Assembly (NCBI GenBank): GCA_027068075.1
Contig: JAMOUJ010000006.1
Location: 124,001 to 188,000, forward strand
Direction of reading: 5' to 3'
DNA: 64,000 nt
Origin: Candidatus Aminicenantota bacterium
GTDB lineage: Bacteria > Acidobacteriota > Aminicenantia > S016-38
In this document: one piece after another, positions 8,079 to 17,044 of the stretch
How the letters are laid out: each line of letters begins with the position of its first letter
How positions within the stretch are numbered: the first letter of the stretch is position 1
Notes under the pieces: generated by a model
The model's database searches: none
Seen by the model: the letters and a program-made list of their open reading frames with translations, nothing else
Told to the model about the DNA's origin: nothing
Position numbers and translations under genes: made by a program

Positions 8079-9325
8079 TCAAAACTCCTCACCAGGGGGA
8101 CGAGCCTTTCCTCCAGAACTTCGTAGGAGAAATTCCGGAGGGCCAGTTGGTAGTTCTTCTCCACCGCTTCCCGTGTTTTTCCGGGATTTTCCAGGTAGTA
8201 AAGCACCTTTCCCGCCACCGCCGGAGTAACAAACCCTTCAAAGGAGACCACTTCAAACCCCAGGGGTTCAATGTCCGCTATGTAAATGGAATACCTGTTG
8301 AGGAAGATGAGTTTTTTGAAGTAAACCGCCTCCAGAAAAGCGTTTCCAAAGCCTTCGTATCCCGATGGGTAGGTTACCAGGTCGGCGTTCTTGTAGGCGT
8401 CGTCCAGGGTGTAAATCCCCTGCTCCGGATCCCTTTCCTCCCCGATTATGTCGTTTATGAAGAGGAGTTCCACCCCGGTTTTTTCGGCGTACCAGAGGAT
8501 CCTCTCCAGGTATTCGTCCCCCTCGTCGCCGCTGGAATGGCTTATCACCAGGGCTGGTCTCCTCAGGGGAAGCATGGCCACCAGGTCAATGGCCTTTTCT
8601 ATGTTCTTCCTGGGAACTACCCTGGTGGGTTGAAGGACCAGTAAGTCCCCCTCACCGAAACCCAGCCTCGCCCTCAGGGTTTTCCCGTAGTGGTCCAGGG
8701 GATCGGGAGGGTTCTGGTAATCGTAAACATTGGGGATGAGGACCGCCGGCATTCCCTTGCGGAAGGTGAGTTGTTGAAGGGCCAAACTGTTTATCACCAC
8801 ATTTTTTATGTTGTTCAGAAAGGGAGGGAAGGCGGTGGAGAGGTAATCGGGGCAGGATGTTATCAGAAACCTTTCCCTCTCCCAGTAAAAATCGTGGTGG
8901 TGACCTATGGCAGGCATGTTGGTTTCGGCCAGAAATTCCGTGAGGGCAAGGCCCAGGGGAATGTTCATGGGGATGGTGAGGGCGTTTTCTGAAATTAAAA
9001 GGTCTATTCCGCAGTCTTCCACGAAGTTCTTTACGATCCCCTTCATGTAGTCCTTGATTTTGCTCACCCTTTCCGAGATTTCCGAAGGCCTGGACTTCCT
9101 CCCGAAACAATGCCTCTGTATTTCCCTTATCTCCGGGTGCTGAAAGTGGAAGATCTCCTCCCGGACGCATCCCTCAAAACTTTTGTCCAGTTCTCCGGCC
9201 AGGAAAAAGGTTTCGTAGCCCTGGGCCTCCAGGACCCTGGCCCATTTTTTCGTCTCCAGGGTTACCCCGTCGGTCCCATGAAACCGGGTGGAAACGAAGC
9301 CTATCCTCTTAATTTTTCCCGCCAT
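8075..9325 (-). CDS. GT-B glycosyltransferase, family 4-like (second of a pair)
   Basis: This 416-residue enzyme has a GT4-type C-terminal domain with LQPTRVVPRKNIEKAIDL and YPSGYEGFGNAFLEAVYF (E-x7-E). The N-terminal domain begins RIGFVSTRFHGTDGVTLET, with HGTDGV in the acceptor loop in place of the usual GG. HHDFYWERE in the middle resembles sugar-acceptor regions of glucosylglycerate or mannosyltransferase enzymes, but that is not enough to name a product. It overlaps pncB by 17 nt and the first glycosyltransferase by 4 nt. Confidence 0.8.
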   Translation of the reverse strand: MAGKIKRIGFVSTRFHGTDGVTLETKKWARVLEAQGYETFFLAGELDKSFEGCVREEIFHFQHPEIREIQRHCFGRKSRPSEISERVSKIKDYMKGIVKNFVEDCGIDLLISENALTIPMNIPLGLALTEFLAETNMPAIGHHHDFYWERERFLITSCPDYLSTAFPPFLNNIKNVVINSLALQQLTFRKGMPAVLIPNVYDYQNPPDPLDHYGKTLRARLGFGEGDLLVLQPTRVVPRKNIEKAIDLVAMLPLRRPALVISHSSGDEGDEYLERILWYAEKTGVELLFINDIIGEERDPEQGIYTLDDAYKNADLVTYPSGYEGFGNAFLEAVYFKKLIFLNRYSIYIADIEPLGFEVVSFEGFVTPAVAGKVLYYLENPGKTREAVEKNYQLALRNFSYEVLEERLVPLVRSFE

Positions 9326-10700
9326 TTTTGCTTTCCATGAGTTTCTTTTTCAGTTCTATAAGCCTCTGGCTGTAGAAAACCGGATATCTTTCCGGGTCCC
9401 TGAGTTTCTTAACCCCTTCGGGAAGTTTCGCCACCTCTTCCTCAGCCCTTTTCTTCATGTCCTCAAGGCCTTCCCCGTAAAGCACTTTTCCCTTCTTCAT
9501 CCGTATCTTCATGGGTAGGTAAAGTTTTCCGTGGGCGAATTTTTCTCCTGGCTCCTCCTCCGCCAGGGTGATGTAATCCCCCAGGTATTCTCCGTCCCGG
9601 ATTATCCTCCATAGGTTGCATCTTCCCGGCAGGGAGACCTTGGAGGGGTCTGAGGAAAGTTTTATCCGGGGGCTCCAGGTCTCACCTTCTTTTACGGCGG
9701 CCAGTTTGTAAACGCCGCTGAGATAAGGGCATCCGGCGGAGGTAAGGAGCCGGGTTCCCACCCCCCATGCGTTTATTCTGGCCCCCCTTTTTTTGAGGTC
9801 CTCTATTTTGTATTCGTCCAGATCTCCGGAGCCCACGATGAGGGGGGTTTCAAAGCCTTCCCGGGTAAGGGCTTCCCAGGCCCTTCTGGACAAATCCACC
9901 AGGTCTCCGGAGTCCAGCCTTATGCCGGCCCTGAACTTAATTCCCCGTTCCCTCATTTCCCGAAAAACCCTGAGGGCATTGGGAAGTCCGCTTTTTATCG
10001 TGTCGTAGGTGTCCACCAGGAGGATGGGATTTGACGGGTAAACCTCGGCGTAGGCCTTGAAGGCAGCGTATTCGTCGGAGAAGCCCATTATCCAACTGTG
10101 GGCCATGGTCCCCAGTACTGGGATGGAGTATTCCAGGCCTGCCTGGACATTGGAGGTTCCCGAACATCCCCCTATGTATGCGGCCCGGGAGCCGAAGAGG
10201 CCACCGTTGGGCCCGTGGGCCCTGCGCAGGCCGAAGTCCAGCACCGGGTCTCCCTGGGCCGCCAGTCTTACCCTTGCGGCCCTGGTGGCGATGAGGGATT
10301 GGAAGTTTATGTAGTTTAAGACCAGGGTTTCCACCAGTTGAAGTTGAAGCAGGGGACCCTCCACCCTGATGATGGGTTCGTGGGCAAAGACCGCGGTGCC
10401 CTCCGGCGGTGAGTAAATGTCCAGGGAAAACCTCAGGCGGGAAAGATAGGATAAAAATTCCTCCCTGAAGATTTCCCGGGACCTCAGGTATTCAATCTCG
10501 TGGGGCTGAAACCTCAGCCCGTCCAGGGCATGGAGCAGGGTCTGAAGGCCCGCGAAAATCACAAATCCAGAGTTGCATGGGTAGGAGCGGAAGAAGTATT
10601 CAAAGGCGGCCCTCTTTTCTGCCATGCCCTGAAGGAAGTAACCCTGGGCCATGGTGAGTTCGTAGAAATCCGTGAGCAGGGCCGAGGAGAACCTATCCAT
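9309..10700 (-). CDS. pncB: nicotinate phosphoribosyltransferase
   Basis: PncB joins nicotinic acid to PRPP to give nicotinate mononucleotide in NAD salvage. The 463-residue protein starts with LLTDFYELTMAQGYFLQGM, the family hallmark. It also contains DFGLRRAHGPNGGLFGSRAAYIGG and SNVQAG in the substrate pocket, DTYDT in the middle and RLDSGDLVDLSR for phosphate binding. It overlaps pncA by 8 nt. The two encode consecutive steps, nicotinamide to nicotinate to NaMN, so they work together. Confidence 0.95.
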   Translation of the reverse strand: MDRFSSALLTDFYELTMAQGYFLQGMAEKRAAFEYFFRSYPCNSGFVIFAGLQTLLHALDGLRFQPHEIEYLRSREIFREEFLSYLSRLRFSLDIYSPPEGTAVFAHEPIIRVEGPLLQLQLVETLVLNYINFQSLIATRAARVRLAAQGDPVLDFGLRRAHGPNGGLFGSRAAYIGGCSGTSNVQAGLEYSIPVLGTMAHSWIMGFSDEYAAFKAYAEVYPSNPILLVDTYDTIKSGLPNALRVFREMRERGIKFRAGIRLDSGDLVDLSRRAWEALTREGFETPLIVGSGDLDEYKIEDLKKRGARINAWGVGTRLLTSAGCPYLSGVYKLAAVKEGETWSPRIKLSSDPSKVSLPGRCNLWRIIRDGEYLGDYITLAEEEPGEKFAHGKLYLPMKIRMKKGKVLYGEGLEDMKKRAEEEVAKLPEGVKKLRDPERYPVFYSQRLIELKKKLMESKNGGKN

Positions 10701-11271
10701 GGAGGGTTTCGCTCCTTAAAAATTTAACCCCGGCCTTTTTCATTTCCTCCAGGGCTCTTTTCAGGTTGCCCGGGGGAGCGTCCACCCCCCGGACCCCGTC
10801 CTCTATCAGATAAACTTCGTAGCCCAGCCTTACCCCGTCCAGAGCGGTGTTTTTTACGCAGTAATCCGTGGCGAGGCCGCATACGAAAATTCGCTTTATT
10901 CCCCTTTCCTTGAGAATGCGGTCCAATTCCGTTCCCTCAAAACCGCTGTAGGCTTCCCTGTCCCTTTCGGTGGCCTTGCTTACGATTATGGCGTGGGGAG
11001 GTATTTTCAAGTCCGGATGAAATTCCGCTCCGGGGGTCCCTGCCACGCAGTGAACGGGCCAGGACCCGTCGGTGAACCGGGGGTTGGGGCTGAAACTTAT
11101 GTGGTCCGGAGGATGCCAATCCCGGGTGAAGACCACGGTTTTGAAGAGGGGAATCAGGGAGTTGACCACCGGGATTATCTCGTCGCCTCCGGGTACCGCC
11201 AGGGCCCCCCCAGGGCAGAAATCCCTCTGGAGGTCCACCACTATCAGAGCATCCCTGTCGGTTATTTTCAT
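10693..11271 (-). CDS. pncA: nicotinamidase
   Basis: PncA hydrolyses nicotinamide to nicotinic acid and ammonia. The 192-residue protein shows the catalytic triad of the isochorismatase-like fold: Asp in VVDLQRDFCPGGAL, Lys in IVSKATERD, and the Cys nucleophile in VCGLATDYCVKNTALDG. The metal site is in TRDWHPPDHISF (D-x-H...H). It lies directly upstream of pncB in the same run. Starting at the ATG 11271 gives the normal length. Confidence 0.95.
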   Translation of the reverse strand: MKITDRDALIVVDLQRDFCPGGALAVPGGDEIIPVVNSLIPLFKTVVFTRDWHPPDHISFSPNPRFTDGSWPVHCVAGTPGAEFHPDLKIPPHAIIVSKATERDREAYSGFEGTELDRILKERGIKRIFVCGLATDYCVKNTALDGVRLGYEVYLIEDGVRGVDAPPGNLKRALEEMKKAGVKFLRSETLHG

Positions 11272-11304
11272 AGGAAAATTAAATATCAGATTGAAGGAAG
11301 AAGG

Positions 11305-11778
11305 TCAACCCTTCCTCCGGGGGAGAAGGTTTAGGAGGAAGCCCAGGGCAAAGACGCCCAGGAGGATCCAGTAGCCCTCCCTGAACCGGACGGCGATAAA
11401 GCCCGCCCCCCGCTCCGCCGCCCTCTGAAGTATTTTGCTCCGCAGAAGGAGAAGGGCGGCTCCTCCAGCCACGGAGATTACCGCCAGGATGTAAGAGGCC
11501 AGGGGGTATTTTAAGAACAAACCCACCAGGAGGGCCACCACCAGAAGGGCTGCCACGGCCCTGGCGTATTTGTCCCCCTTGAATTTCCTCTCCATGGGAC
11601 CTCCTTCTTCCCGGGTTGGGGGAGAGATTTTATCCCGGGGCGCGGATATGGAAAACCCGGTGACCAGTTGCTTCCCTGTTACCACCATCAGGGCGTTGTG
11701 CCCGCAGGAAACCTCCATAAACGGCAGAAGAAAACTCAGAAGCCCCACGGTGAAGATCAGGGCGTTGATTTTTCTCAT
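11305..11778 (-). CDS. small membrane protein of unknown function
   Basis: I do not recognise a named family. The 157-residue protein has an N-terminal hydrophobic segment followed by LPFMEVSCGHNALM and VTGKQLVTG. A PF-x-VSC...TGxQL pattern is common in short uncharacterised membrane proteins whose Cys lies just outside the membrane. A charged linker (residues 45-70) is followed by two helices (about 72-110) and a last helix (about 132-150). It lies 9 nt downstream of the ZIP transporter gene and 33 nt upstream of pncA, so it is co-transcribed, but neither neighbour reveals its role. Confidence 0.65.
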   Translation of the reverse strand: MRKINALIFTVGLLSFLLPFMEVSCGHNALMVVTGKQLVTGFSISAPRDKISPPTREEGGPMERKFKGDKYARAVAALLVVALLVGLFLKYPLASYILAVISVAGGAALLLLRSKILQRAAERGAGFIAVRFREGYWILLGVFALGFLLNLLPRRKG

Positions 11779-11787
11779 TCTATCCTC

Positions 11788-12531
11788 CTATAAAAGAACA
11801 TCCAGGCCCATCATGAGAATAAGGCCTACCATGAAGGCGAAACTGGCCCTTCTTTCCCTTCCCCCGCCGTGGCTTTCGGGGATTATTTCGTCGGAAACCA
11901 CGAAGAGCATGGCCCCGGCGGCAAAACTCATGAGGAAGGGAATCAGAGAGGGAGAAACCAGCGCCAGACTTCCCCCTATCAACCCTCCCACGGGCTCTGC
12001 GGCTGCGCTTAGGAAGGTGAGAAGAAAGGCCCGGCCCGGGGAATAACCCAGACCCCGGGTGGGCAGGGCCACCGCCATCCCCTCCGGTATGTTCTGAAGC
12101 CCTATTCCCAGGGCCACCGAAAGCCCGGTGGTGAGGTCTCTCTGGAAGGCAACAGCCACCGCCATCCCTTCGGGGAAATTGTGGATGGTCATGGCGAGAA
12201 AGAGGAGGGTAACCCCCCTGGCCCTTATGGGCGCCTTGCCCCCTTCCTTCCCCTTGAGGAAGTGTTCGTGGGGAAGGTATATGTCCGCTAAGTGAACGAA
12301 TACGGCCCCCAGGGCGGTGCCCGGCATGACCAGCCACGGAGAGGATTTCTCCAGGGCAGGAAGGAGAAGGCTGAAGAAACTGGCCGCCACCATCACTCCG
12401 GCGGAAAAGGCCAGAAAAAGGGAATAGAGGTTCCTGGATAGGCGCGAAAAGAAGAAAACCGGGAGTCCCCCCAGCAATGTCATGAAGCCTGCGGCGGCGC
12501 TTCCTGCCAGTCCGTTTAAATAGGGACTCAA
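11788..12531 (-). CDS. ZIP-family divalent metal transporter (ZupT/GufA-like)
   Basis: This is a predicted importer of zinc, iron or manganese in the inner membrane. The 247-residue protein has about eight transmembrane segments. The two metal-binding helices are recognisable: TIHNFPEGMAVAVAF (TM4) and GIGLQNIPEGMAVALP (TM5), with the HN-x-PEG and N-x-PEG motifs. A histidine-containing loop with DIYLPHEHFLKG precedes TM4. It starts at a TTG that overlaps the stop of the upstream reductase gene (TTGA). Metal preference cannot be read from sequence. Confidence 0.88.
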   Translation of the reverse strand: MSPYLNGLAGSAAAGFMTLLGGLPVFFFSRLSRNLYSLFLAFSAGVMVAASFFSLLLPALEKSSPWLVMPGTALGAVFVHLADIYLPHEHFLKGKEGGKAPIRARGVTLLFLAMTIHNFPEGMAVAVAFQRDLTTGLSVALGIGLQNIPEGMAVALPTRGLGYSPGRAFLLTFLSAAAEPVGGLIGGSLALVSPSLIPFLMSFAAGAMLFVVSDEIIPESHGGGRERRASFAFMVGLILMMGLDVLL

Positions 12532-13370
12532 GGCCTGTATTCCTCTATGTAGGATTTCAGGGCGGCGTCCCAGGGGGACATGGCGTCCAGGCCGACCTTC
12601 TCCAGCCTCCCGTTTTTCAGGGCGGAAAAGGAAGGCCTGCGGGCCCTCTGGGGAAAATCCTCGGAGGATATGGGTTCCACCGCCTCCGGACTCAGGCCTG
12701 CGTATTCCAGGGCCCGGCGGGCGAAATCAAACCAGGAAGGGGCTCCGTGGTTCACCGCATGGTAAAGCCCGAAGGGAGGAGTTTTATCCAGGAGGAGTTT
12801 AATTTCCCGGGCAAGGTCCAGGGTGTATGTGGGGGAAGCGAACCTGTCCTTCACCACCCGGAGTTTCTCTCCCTTTCTTGCCCTTTCCAGGACGGTTTTC
12901 ACGAAATTTCCCTTTCCTCCCGGTCCGTAGAGGCCGCTGGTCCTCAGAATGTAGTATCTCTCTAAACTGGCTCTTACCAGATTTTCCCCCACCAGTTTTG
13001 AATTTCCGTAGACGGAGATGGGGTCCGGACAATCTTCTTCGGTGTAGGGACTTGCCTTTTTCCCGCTGAAAACATAATCCGTGCTGATTTGAAGGAGGAC
13101 GAAGCCGAACCGGTGGGCCAGTTCCCCCATCCAGCCCGGGGCCAGGCCGTTGATCGTGAAGGCCTCCTCGGGTTCGTCCTCGCAGAGGTCCACATTGGTC
13201 ATGGCGGCGGCGTTTATTACCACATCGGGACGGTGTTTTTCCAGGACCTCCTCCAGACCTTCCACATCCGAAATGTCAAGGCTCTGGCGGGGGAGGACTA
13301 TGGGGCCCTCCAGAACCTCCTTCAGGGCGTATCCCAGTTGCCCGTGGCCTCCGGTGACGAGAATCTTCAT
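12528..13370 (-). CDS. rfbD: dTDP-4-dehydrorhamnose reductase-like SDR protein (RmlD/RfbD family)
   Basis: This NAD(P)H-dependent reductase of the extended SDR fold resembles the last step of dTDP-L-rhamnose synthesis. The ATG at 13370 gives 280 residues; the open frame continues upstream but that part is a shadow of the exchanger gene. Marks are MKILVTGGHGQLG at the N-terminus, VINAAAMTNVDLCE, ISTDYVFSGK and the catalytic Y-x3-K in VYGNSKLVGE. No rfbA, B or C lies here, so the substrate could be another nucleotide-sugar, or MAT2B-like. It overlaps both neighbours by about 4 nt. Confidence 0.85.
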   Translation of the reverse strand: MKILVTGGHGQLGYALKEVLEGPIVLPRQSLDISDVEGLEEVLEKHRPDVVINAAAMTNVDLCEDEPEEAFTINGLAPGWMGELAHRFGFVLLQISTDYVFSGKKASPYTEEDCPDPISVYGNSKLVGENLVRASLERYYILRTSGLYGPGGKGNFVKTVLERARKGEKLRVVKDRFASPTYTLDLAREIKLLLDKTPPFGLYHAVNHGAPSWFDFARRALEYAGLSPEAVEPISSEDFPQRARRPSFSALKNGRLEKVGLDAMSPWDAALKSYIEEYRP

Positions 13371-14290
13371 CGGAATAGATAATACATTAAGATGAGGTAG
13401 GCCACAAGGAGAAGGAGGGAGTGGCGGCGGTCCATTTTTCCACGCCAAAGGGCCAGAAAGAGGAGAAAGAGGGTGAAACCCAGGGAGGCCGGAATGTAGA
13501 TAACCATCAGGTTTCGGTTGATTGCCAGGGGTTTTATCATGGAGACACCTCCCAGGACCCCCAGGAGGTTGAAAATGTTGGAACCCACCACATTCCCCAC
13601 ACCTATTCCCCCCTCCCTCTTGGCGGCGGCCACCAGGGAAACGGAAATCTCCGGCAGGGAAGTTCCCAGGGCCATGGCCGTCATCCCTATGGCCAGGGTG
13701 CTTATCCCCATCCTCTGGCTTATGAGGATCCCGCTCTTTACCGTGTAATTGGCCGCCAGGGAAAGGAGGCCAATTCCACCGGCGATGAGAACCAGGGGAT
13801 AGGATAGGGGTTTCGTCTCCTCCGCCTCCACCCTTTTTCTTCTGGAGGAAGCCAGGATGTAAACTGCCAGACCTGCGAAAAGGATTCCGCCCTCCCAGGG
13901 GGAGAGTTTCCTGTCCATGCCCATGGCCCAGAATAGGGCGGTCATGGCCGATAGAAACAGAAGGTCCCATATCACTTCCTTGAGCCTTCCTACCTCTTTC
14001 CTTATGAGGACTGATATTCCCAGGGCCAGACCTATGTTGGCCAGGTTGGAACCGATAACATTTCCCACGGAAATATCGGCGCTACCCTTCAAGGCCCCGA
14101 ATAGGCTCACGAAGAACTCGGGCATGGATGTTCCCATGGCCACCACCGTCAGTCCTATGACCACCTTCCTTATTCCCAGTCTGTTGGCAAGGCCCACTCC
14201 CCCGGAGACCAGGAGTTCTCCCCCCGCATACAGACCCGCCAGGGAGAGGAGGAGAATCAGCCACAGGAGCAAAACGGGAAGATTTTCCAT
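13367..14290 (-). CDS. K+-dependent or independent Na+/Ca2+ exchanger (CaCA family, YrbG-like)
   Basis: This inner-membrane cation antiporter has 307 residues and about ten transmembrane segments in two inverted halves. Each half carries an alpha repeat: GLTVVAMGTSMPEFFVSL with GNVIGSNLANIG, and GMTAMALGTSLPEISVSL with GNVVGSNIFNLLG. The acidic residues in both GTS-x-PE motifs are intact, so the ion sites should be functional. It lies 11 nt downstream of the GT-C-like gene and overlaps rfbD by 4 nt. Confidence 0.9.
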   Translation of the reverse strand: MENLPVLLLWLILLLSLAGLYAGGELLVSGGVGLANRLGIRKVVIGLTVVAMGTSMPEFFVSLFGALKGSADISVGNVIGSNLANIGLALGISVLIRKEVGRLKEVIWDLLFLSAMTALFWAMGMDRKLSPWEGGILFAGLAVYILASSRRKRVEAEETKPLSYPLVLIAGGIGLLSLAANYTVKSGILISQRMGISTLAIGMTAMALGTSLPEISVSLVAAAKREGGIGVGNVVGSNIFNLLGVLGGVSMIKPLAINRNLMVIYIPASLGFTLFLLFLALWRGKMDRRHSLLLLVAYLILMYYLFR

Positions 14291-14301
14291 GTTTCTCTAT
14301 T

Positions 14302-15834
14302 CTACAAATTAACCCCTTCCTTGGCCAGTTTCCGTGAAAGGAGAACCAGGAGAAGGAAGTATAGAGAATAGAGGAGCCACAGTTTAGGGCTGAGAAGATG
14401 ACCCCCATGGGTTAACAGGGAATAAATAATTTTTTCCATACCCCAGGGAACCTCGTGGGGGATGTACTCCCTGTTGTAGGCGATCTCCATGAGGGTGTTG
14501 AGGAAGAAGAAGGCCCCCAGCAGGTAAAGGGAGGCCCTTTTTCCAATCCGGTGAAAGAAGTTTCCCAGGCCGAAGGACAGAAAGCCCAGGGAGCCGATGT
14601 ACCTCCTCGCCCCGAAGGATGCCCCGGCCCAGAACTGCCTGACGAGGCCGTTGGCCACCGCCGCCGCGGAGAACCCTCCCAGGCCGAGGTTCCTCAGTTT
14701 TTCTCCTTCCCCCCACCTCAGAAAAAATCCCAGTAATCCCCCCAGGAGGAGGGGGTGCCACTGGAAGAGGCCGTGGAAGGGTGAGAAGAGGGAGTGGGGA
14801 AGGTAAATGGGAAGGATGGACAGGAATTTATTCCCCTGGGGCACGGTGAGAAAGGCCCCGTATACTTTTTTGAATACCAGGGCCTGGGGCAGAAGGGCCA
14901 GGAAGAGTCCCGTTCCAAGAAGGGCCGCCGAGGAGAGGAATTTCCCCGGAGTTATCTCCTTCTTGAGGAGAAGGTACACCAGGACCGCCGCCGGAAGGAG
15001 AACGAAAATGCCGTTTTGCCACCTCACCAGGGAGGCCAGCCCCACGCTGCCACCCAGGAGAAACCAATAAAGCCCCGGGGATTCGGTTCCAACCCGGCTC
15101 AGGAGGAATATGAAGAGGGACAGGGTGAAGAAGGAGGGTATGTGGGAGAGAAAGGGCTCGTGTCGCAGGTAGTAGAAAAGAGGTGAGGCCAGGAGGATTC
15201 CCTCCAGGGCCAGGAGGGAATACAGCGGAGACATCGCCTTCCGTAGGGTGAAAAAAAGCAGGAGGGTTCCCAGGAAACCCATTATCCAGTGGGCCAGGGC
15301 CACCGAGTAAAGGAGAGGGGGTTCGTATCCGGTCTTCGCCCCGGTTATAAATTTGGCCGGAAGGTAGAGGAGGGACCACAGAAGGGCAGGCCCCACGGAG
15401 AAGGGATTGGAGACCAGCCCCGTTTTCCTGAGCCTTCTATACCTGCCCCCTTCCAGGCTACCTATTCCGAATTTGCTCGCCTGGAGTCGGGTAAATTCGT
15501 TTTCAAAGTCCAGGTCTCCGTCGTAAACCATGGACCGGAGGTATGAAAAATACCCCACCCCGTCCCCCTCCACCCTGTAGGGGGCCATCCACCGGGGATG
15601 GAAAAGGGTCAAAAAGGAAAGGACTATGAAGGAGAGGGCCAGGAGGTCCTTCCTTCCAGGGAGGGAAAATTTCAAGAGGAGGGCGAGGTTCAAAAGGGCC
15701 AGGAGGGCCACCGCAGGATTTTCAATGCCCCGGATTTTCAGGGGACCCAGCCTCTCCAGGCCTGAAAGGAGTTTGAACAGAAGGAGGAAGAGCGGAGGAA
15801 AGGACAGGCCCAGGAGAAAGAATTTGCCCTTCAC
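14302..15834 (-). CDS. polytopic membrane protein, GT-C (ArnT/PMT-like) glycosyltransferase candidate
   Basis: The 510-residue protein has about ten to twelve hydrophobic segments. It carries a large first loop with PYRVEGDGVGYFSYLRSMV and DGDLDFENEF, an acidic loop arrangement often seen in bacterial GT-C-like proteins that use lipid-linked sugars. I cannot identify donor or acceptor. It starts at GTG 15834, just 5 nt after panD ends, and precedes the exchanger by 11 nt. The placement beside sugar genes (rfbD, two GT4) is compatible with cell-surface glycosylation, which is inference only. Confidence 0.62.
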   Translation of the reverse strand: MKGKFFLLGLSFPPLFLLLFKLLSGLERLGPLKIRGIENPAVALLALLNLALLLKFSLPGRKDLLALSFIVLSFLTLFHPRWMAPYRVEGDGVGYFSYLRSMVYDGDLDFENEFTRLQASKFGIGSLEGGRYRRLRKTGLVSNPFSVGPALLWSLLYLPAKFITGAKTGYEPPLLYSVALAHWIMGFLGTLLLFFTLRKAMSPLYSLLALEGILLASPLFYYLRHEPFLSHIPSFFTLSLFIFLLSRVGTESPGLYWFLLGGSVGLASLVRWQNGIFVLLPAAVLVYLLLKKEITPGKFLSSAALLGTGLFLALLPQALVFKKVYGAFLTVPQGNKFLSILPIYLPHSLFSPFHGLFQWHPLLLGGLLGFFLRWGEGEKLRNLGLGGFSAAAVANGLVRQFWAGASFGARRYIGSLGFLSFGLGNFFHRIGKRASLYLLGAFFFLNTLMEIAYNREYIPHEVPWGMEKIIYSLLTHGGHLLSPKLWLLYSLYFLLLVLLSRKLAKEGVNL

Positions 15835-15838
15835 TAAT

Positions 15839-16198
15839 TCACTTCTCCTGGATCACCCGGTTTTCCCTGCCGTCAAAAATCAGAATTCTGGGCTTTATCC
15901 TTTTCGCCTCTTTTTCATCCACCAGCCCGTAGGCGGCCACGATTATCCTGTCGCCGGGAGTTCCCTTCCTGGCGGCGGCTCCGTTGAGGGTGACCCTTCG
16001 GGAACCTTCCTCTTCCTCTATTATGTAGGTCTCAAGTCTTTCGCCGTTGGTGATGTTGTAAACCTGGACCTTTTCAAAGGGGTGAAGTCCTGCCCTCCGG
16101 AGCCACTCCTTGTCCAGGCCGATGCTTCCCTGGTATTCCGTGGAGGCCCCGGTTATCACCAGGTTGTGAAGTTTTGCCACGAGAAATTCCCTGAGCAT
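15839..16198 (-). CDS. panD: aspartate 1-decarboxylase (proenzyme)
   Basis: PanD makes beta-alanine from aspartate for pantothenate synthesis. The 119-residue proenzyme cleaves itself at Gly24-Ser25 to form the pyruvoyl group; here that site is YQGSIGLD. LREFLVAKLHNLVIT at the N-terminus and TLNGAAARKGTPGDRIII near residues 70-87 are family marks. The ATG follows the panC stop with no gap. PanB, panC and panD thus form a full three-gene set; panE/ilvC-type ketopantoate reductase is not here. Confidence 0.95.
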   Translation of the reverse strand: MLREFLVAKLHNLVITGASTEYQGSIGLDKEWLRRAGLHPFEKVQVYNITNGERLETYIIEEEEGSRRVTLNGAAARKGTPGDRIIVAAYGLVDEKEAKRIKPRILIFDGRENRVIQEK

Positions 16199-17044
16199 TT
16201 ATTCCTCCAGAAGAATGTTGTCTATCAGACGGGCTTTCCCCACGAAGGCCGCCACCGCCACCAGGGTTTTGCCCTTTATTTCCTCCACGGGCTTCAGGGT
16301 TTCGCCATCCACCACCTCCACATACTGGGCCTTTATCAGGGGGTATTTCTTCAATTCCTCCTCCACTATCTTTCTTATTTTCTCCGCGGACCTTTCACCC
16401 TTTTCGTAGGCTTCCTTTGCCTTCATGAGGGCCCGGTAAAGGGCGGTGGCCTGGGACCTTTCCTCCGGGCTGAGGTAAGTGTTTCTGGAACTCATGGCCA
16501 GGCCGTCCTTTTCCCTCACTATGGGGAGGGCCCTTATCTCCACGGGCATGTTCAGGTCCTTCACCATCCTCTTTATGATGAGATACTGCTGGTAATCCTT
16601 CTGGCCGAAATAGGCCACATGGGGACACACTATGTTGAAGAGTTTGGTAACCACCGTGGTGACTCCCCGGAAGTGACCCTTCCGGAATTTCCCGCATAGG
16701 GGCCTGCTCAGTTCCGTAACTTCCACATAGGTCTGAAAGCCTTCAGGATACATTTCCTCCACCGAAGGGATGAAGACCATATCCACCCCCTCCGCCTCCA
16801 GGAGGGAGAGGTCCCTTTCCTCGTCCCTGGGGTACTGCTGGAAGTCTTCGCCGGGGCTGAACTGGGTGGGGTTTACGAAGATGCTCACCACGCAGTAGTC
16901 GTTTTCCTGACGGCATTTTCTCACCAGGGAAAGATGGCCTTCGTGGAGGAAGCCCATGGTGGGGACGAAGCCCACGGTTTTCCCTTCCTCCCGGGCCTTC
17001 CAGGTTTTATCCCTGCACTCAGATATCCTTCTTATCACTTCCAT
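16199..17044 (-). CDS. panC: pantothenate synthetase
   Basis: PanC condenses pantoate with beta-alanine using ATP. The 281-residue protein has [16 protein letters not shown] near residues 28-43 (the HxGH nucleotidyl-transferase motif), [26 protein letters not shown] and the KMSKS-like stretch [10 protein letters not shown]. It overlaps panB by 26 nt and abuts panD. Length and motifs are standard. Confidence 0.96.
   Translation of the reverse strand: MEVIRRISECRDKTWKAREEGKTVGFVPTMGFLHEGHLSLVRKCRQENDYCVVSIFVNPTQFSPGEDFQQYPRDEERDLSLLEAEGVDMVFIPSVEEMYPEGFQTYVEVTELSRPLCGKFRKGHFRGVTTVVTKLFNIVCPHVAYFGQKDYQQYLIIKRMVKDLNMPVEIRALPIVREKDGLAMSSRNTYLSPEERSQATALYRALMKAKEAYEKGERSAEKIRKIVEEELKKYPLIKAQYVEVVDGETLKPVEEIKGKTLVAVAAFVGKARLIDNILLEE

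Noticed and set aside
13371-13970. N-terminal extension of the RmlD-like gene to a 480-residue protein
   Set aside because: The extra 200 residues are the shadow of the Na+/Ca2+ exchanger gene; the Rossmann motif starts right at ATG 13370.
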